Under the pieces are notes generated by a model. The model saw only the letters and a list, made by a program, of their open reading frames with translations, was not told the DNA's origin and searched no databases. DNA of 21,045 nucleotides from Bacteroidota bacterium (lineage in GTDB: Bacteria; Bacteroidota; Bacteroidia; Bacteroidales; Rikenellaceae): contig JAEZPN010000110.1 in the NCBI GenBank assembly GCA_023413645.1, positions 1 through 21,045 of the forward strand. Direction: 5' to 3'. Of the stretch, positions 20,755-21,045 are shown piece by piece. Both the position numbers and the translations under genes were made by a program. How positions within the stretch are numbered: the first letter of the stretch is position 1; the number at the start of each line of letters is the position of its first letter.

Positions 20755-21045
20755 TTACAGAGATTCTATATCAACAAACAACTCAACACTGTTTTGTCCG
20801 CTGAGTTTATCAGTAATAATTGCGTATGTCCAAAGCTCAGGCGCATCAGTCCATCCCATTACTATGTCAATATACAAGCCATACTTTTCGTCTGCGAATT
20901 TGACAAATTTCGACACACCTATTTGGTGAATACCATTAGTACATCCGCCGTGAGCAATAACTAATGAGTGTTTCTCAAAATCGACACTCGGAGCTGTACA
21001 TTCACCATCACAAACAATATATTTTTCTAACTCCTCACGGCTATT
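20755..21045 (-). CDS. Uncharacterised protein, C-terminal 96 residues (cut by window edge)
   Basis: An open minus-strand frame runs from the window end to a TAA at 20755-20757: 96 codons without a start, so the gene begins beyond 21045. Visible sequence includes EKYIVCDGECTAPSVDFEKH, SLVIAHGGCTNGIHQIGVSK, YGLYIDIVMGWTDAPELW and a final TYAIITDKLSG...VELFVDIESL. The pattern of a Cys-containing 'VDFEKHSLVIAHGG' strand followed by 'YxLYIDI...W.YAIITDKL...VEL.VDI' is one I associate with small secreted Bacteroidota proteins of unknown function; this is a loose impression. Codons are more A/T-ending than in the neighbouring lipoprotein gene, 35 bp downstream, which may share its transcript. No function is assigned. 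Confidence 0.75.
   Translation of the reverse strand, partial: NSREELEKYIVCDGECTAPSVDFEKHSLVIAHGGCTNGIHQIGVSKFVKFADEKYGLYIDIVMGWTDAPELWTYAIITDKLSGQNSVELFVDIESL

Noticed and set aside
1..21045. CRISPR arrays, tRNA or rRNA genes, phage or transposase genes
   Set aside because: No regularly spaced direct repeats, cloverleaf signatures, rRNA blocks or recombinase motifs were seen by eye; a tRNAscan/CRISPR search could not be run.

Overview
The window reads as a chromosomal segment of a gut-type Bacteroidota (Bacteroidales), probably Rikenellaceae/Alistipes-like. The family assignment is inference. The supporting signs are: start codons preceded by A-rich leaders instead of Shine-Dalgarno sequences; several -7 elements of the TAnnTTTG class, two of them with a -33 TTTG at a 19-20 bp spacing; a Bacteroidota-style four-gene ExbB/ExbD locus; a Bacteroidota-type TonB-receptor barrel; a ricT(PSP1)-gldH pair; and many secreted proteins with lipoboxes or Ala-Gln signal-peptide ends. 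No tRNA, rRNA, CRISPR array, integrase or transposase gene was seen.

Layout. 1-3172 (+): the 3' end of priA, overlapped by comF, then dprA and tatD, a DNA-processing/competence-flavoured cluster. 3312-4349 (+): cytosolic type I asparaginase with its own promoter. 4608-7401 (+): exbB, a four-helix coiled-coil membrane protein, and two exbD genes, which together look like the proton-driven motor for TonB-dependent transport, closed by a strong terminator. 7491-7967 (-): a PaaI-type hotdog thioesterase, divergent from 8026-10473 (+), a TonB-receptor-family barrel lacking the usual N-terminal and plug domains. 10570-16511 (+): ricT-like PSP1 protein, gldH-like lipoprotein, trmB, rlmD and rmuC. 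The first four are closely spaced; rmuC follows after 44 bp.

16512-17546 has no convincing protein gene but is busy. It holds a terminator hairpin, a near-consensus promoter driving a roughly 235-nt structured RNA candidate with its own terminator, a cluster of dispersed 'GTCATTCTGAG'-type repeats, a hairpin with a T-tract, and a second near-consensus promoter whose 19-bp spacer ends in nine consecutive G. That promoter lies in front of a small outer-membrane beta-barrel gene (17547-18089), so slippage-driven phase variation is a concrete hypothesis.

18089-21045: a 125-bp palindromic, MITE-like element overlaps the 3' end of a minus-strand META-domain lipoprotein gene. That gene is divergent from ridA across a perfect 9-bp inverted repeat carrying opposed -7 boxes. 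A large minus-strand surface lipoprotein with an FnIII-like domain and three internal repeats follows, and then the 3' part of another minus-strand gene cut by the window edge.

The best candidates for something new are the poly-G promoter, the structured RNA, the plug-less receptor-like barrel, the two divergent palindromic promoters and the hendecad coiled coil of RmuC.
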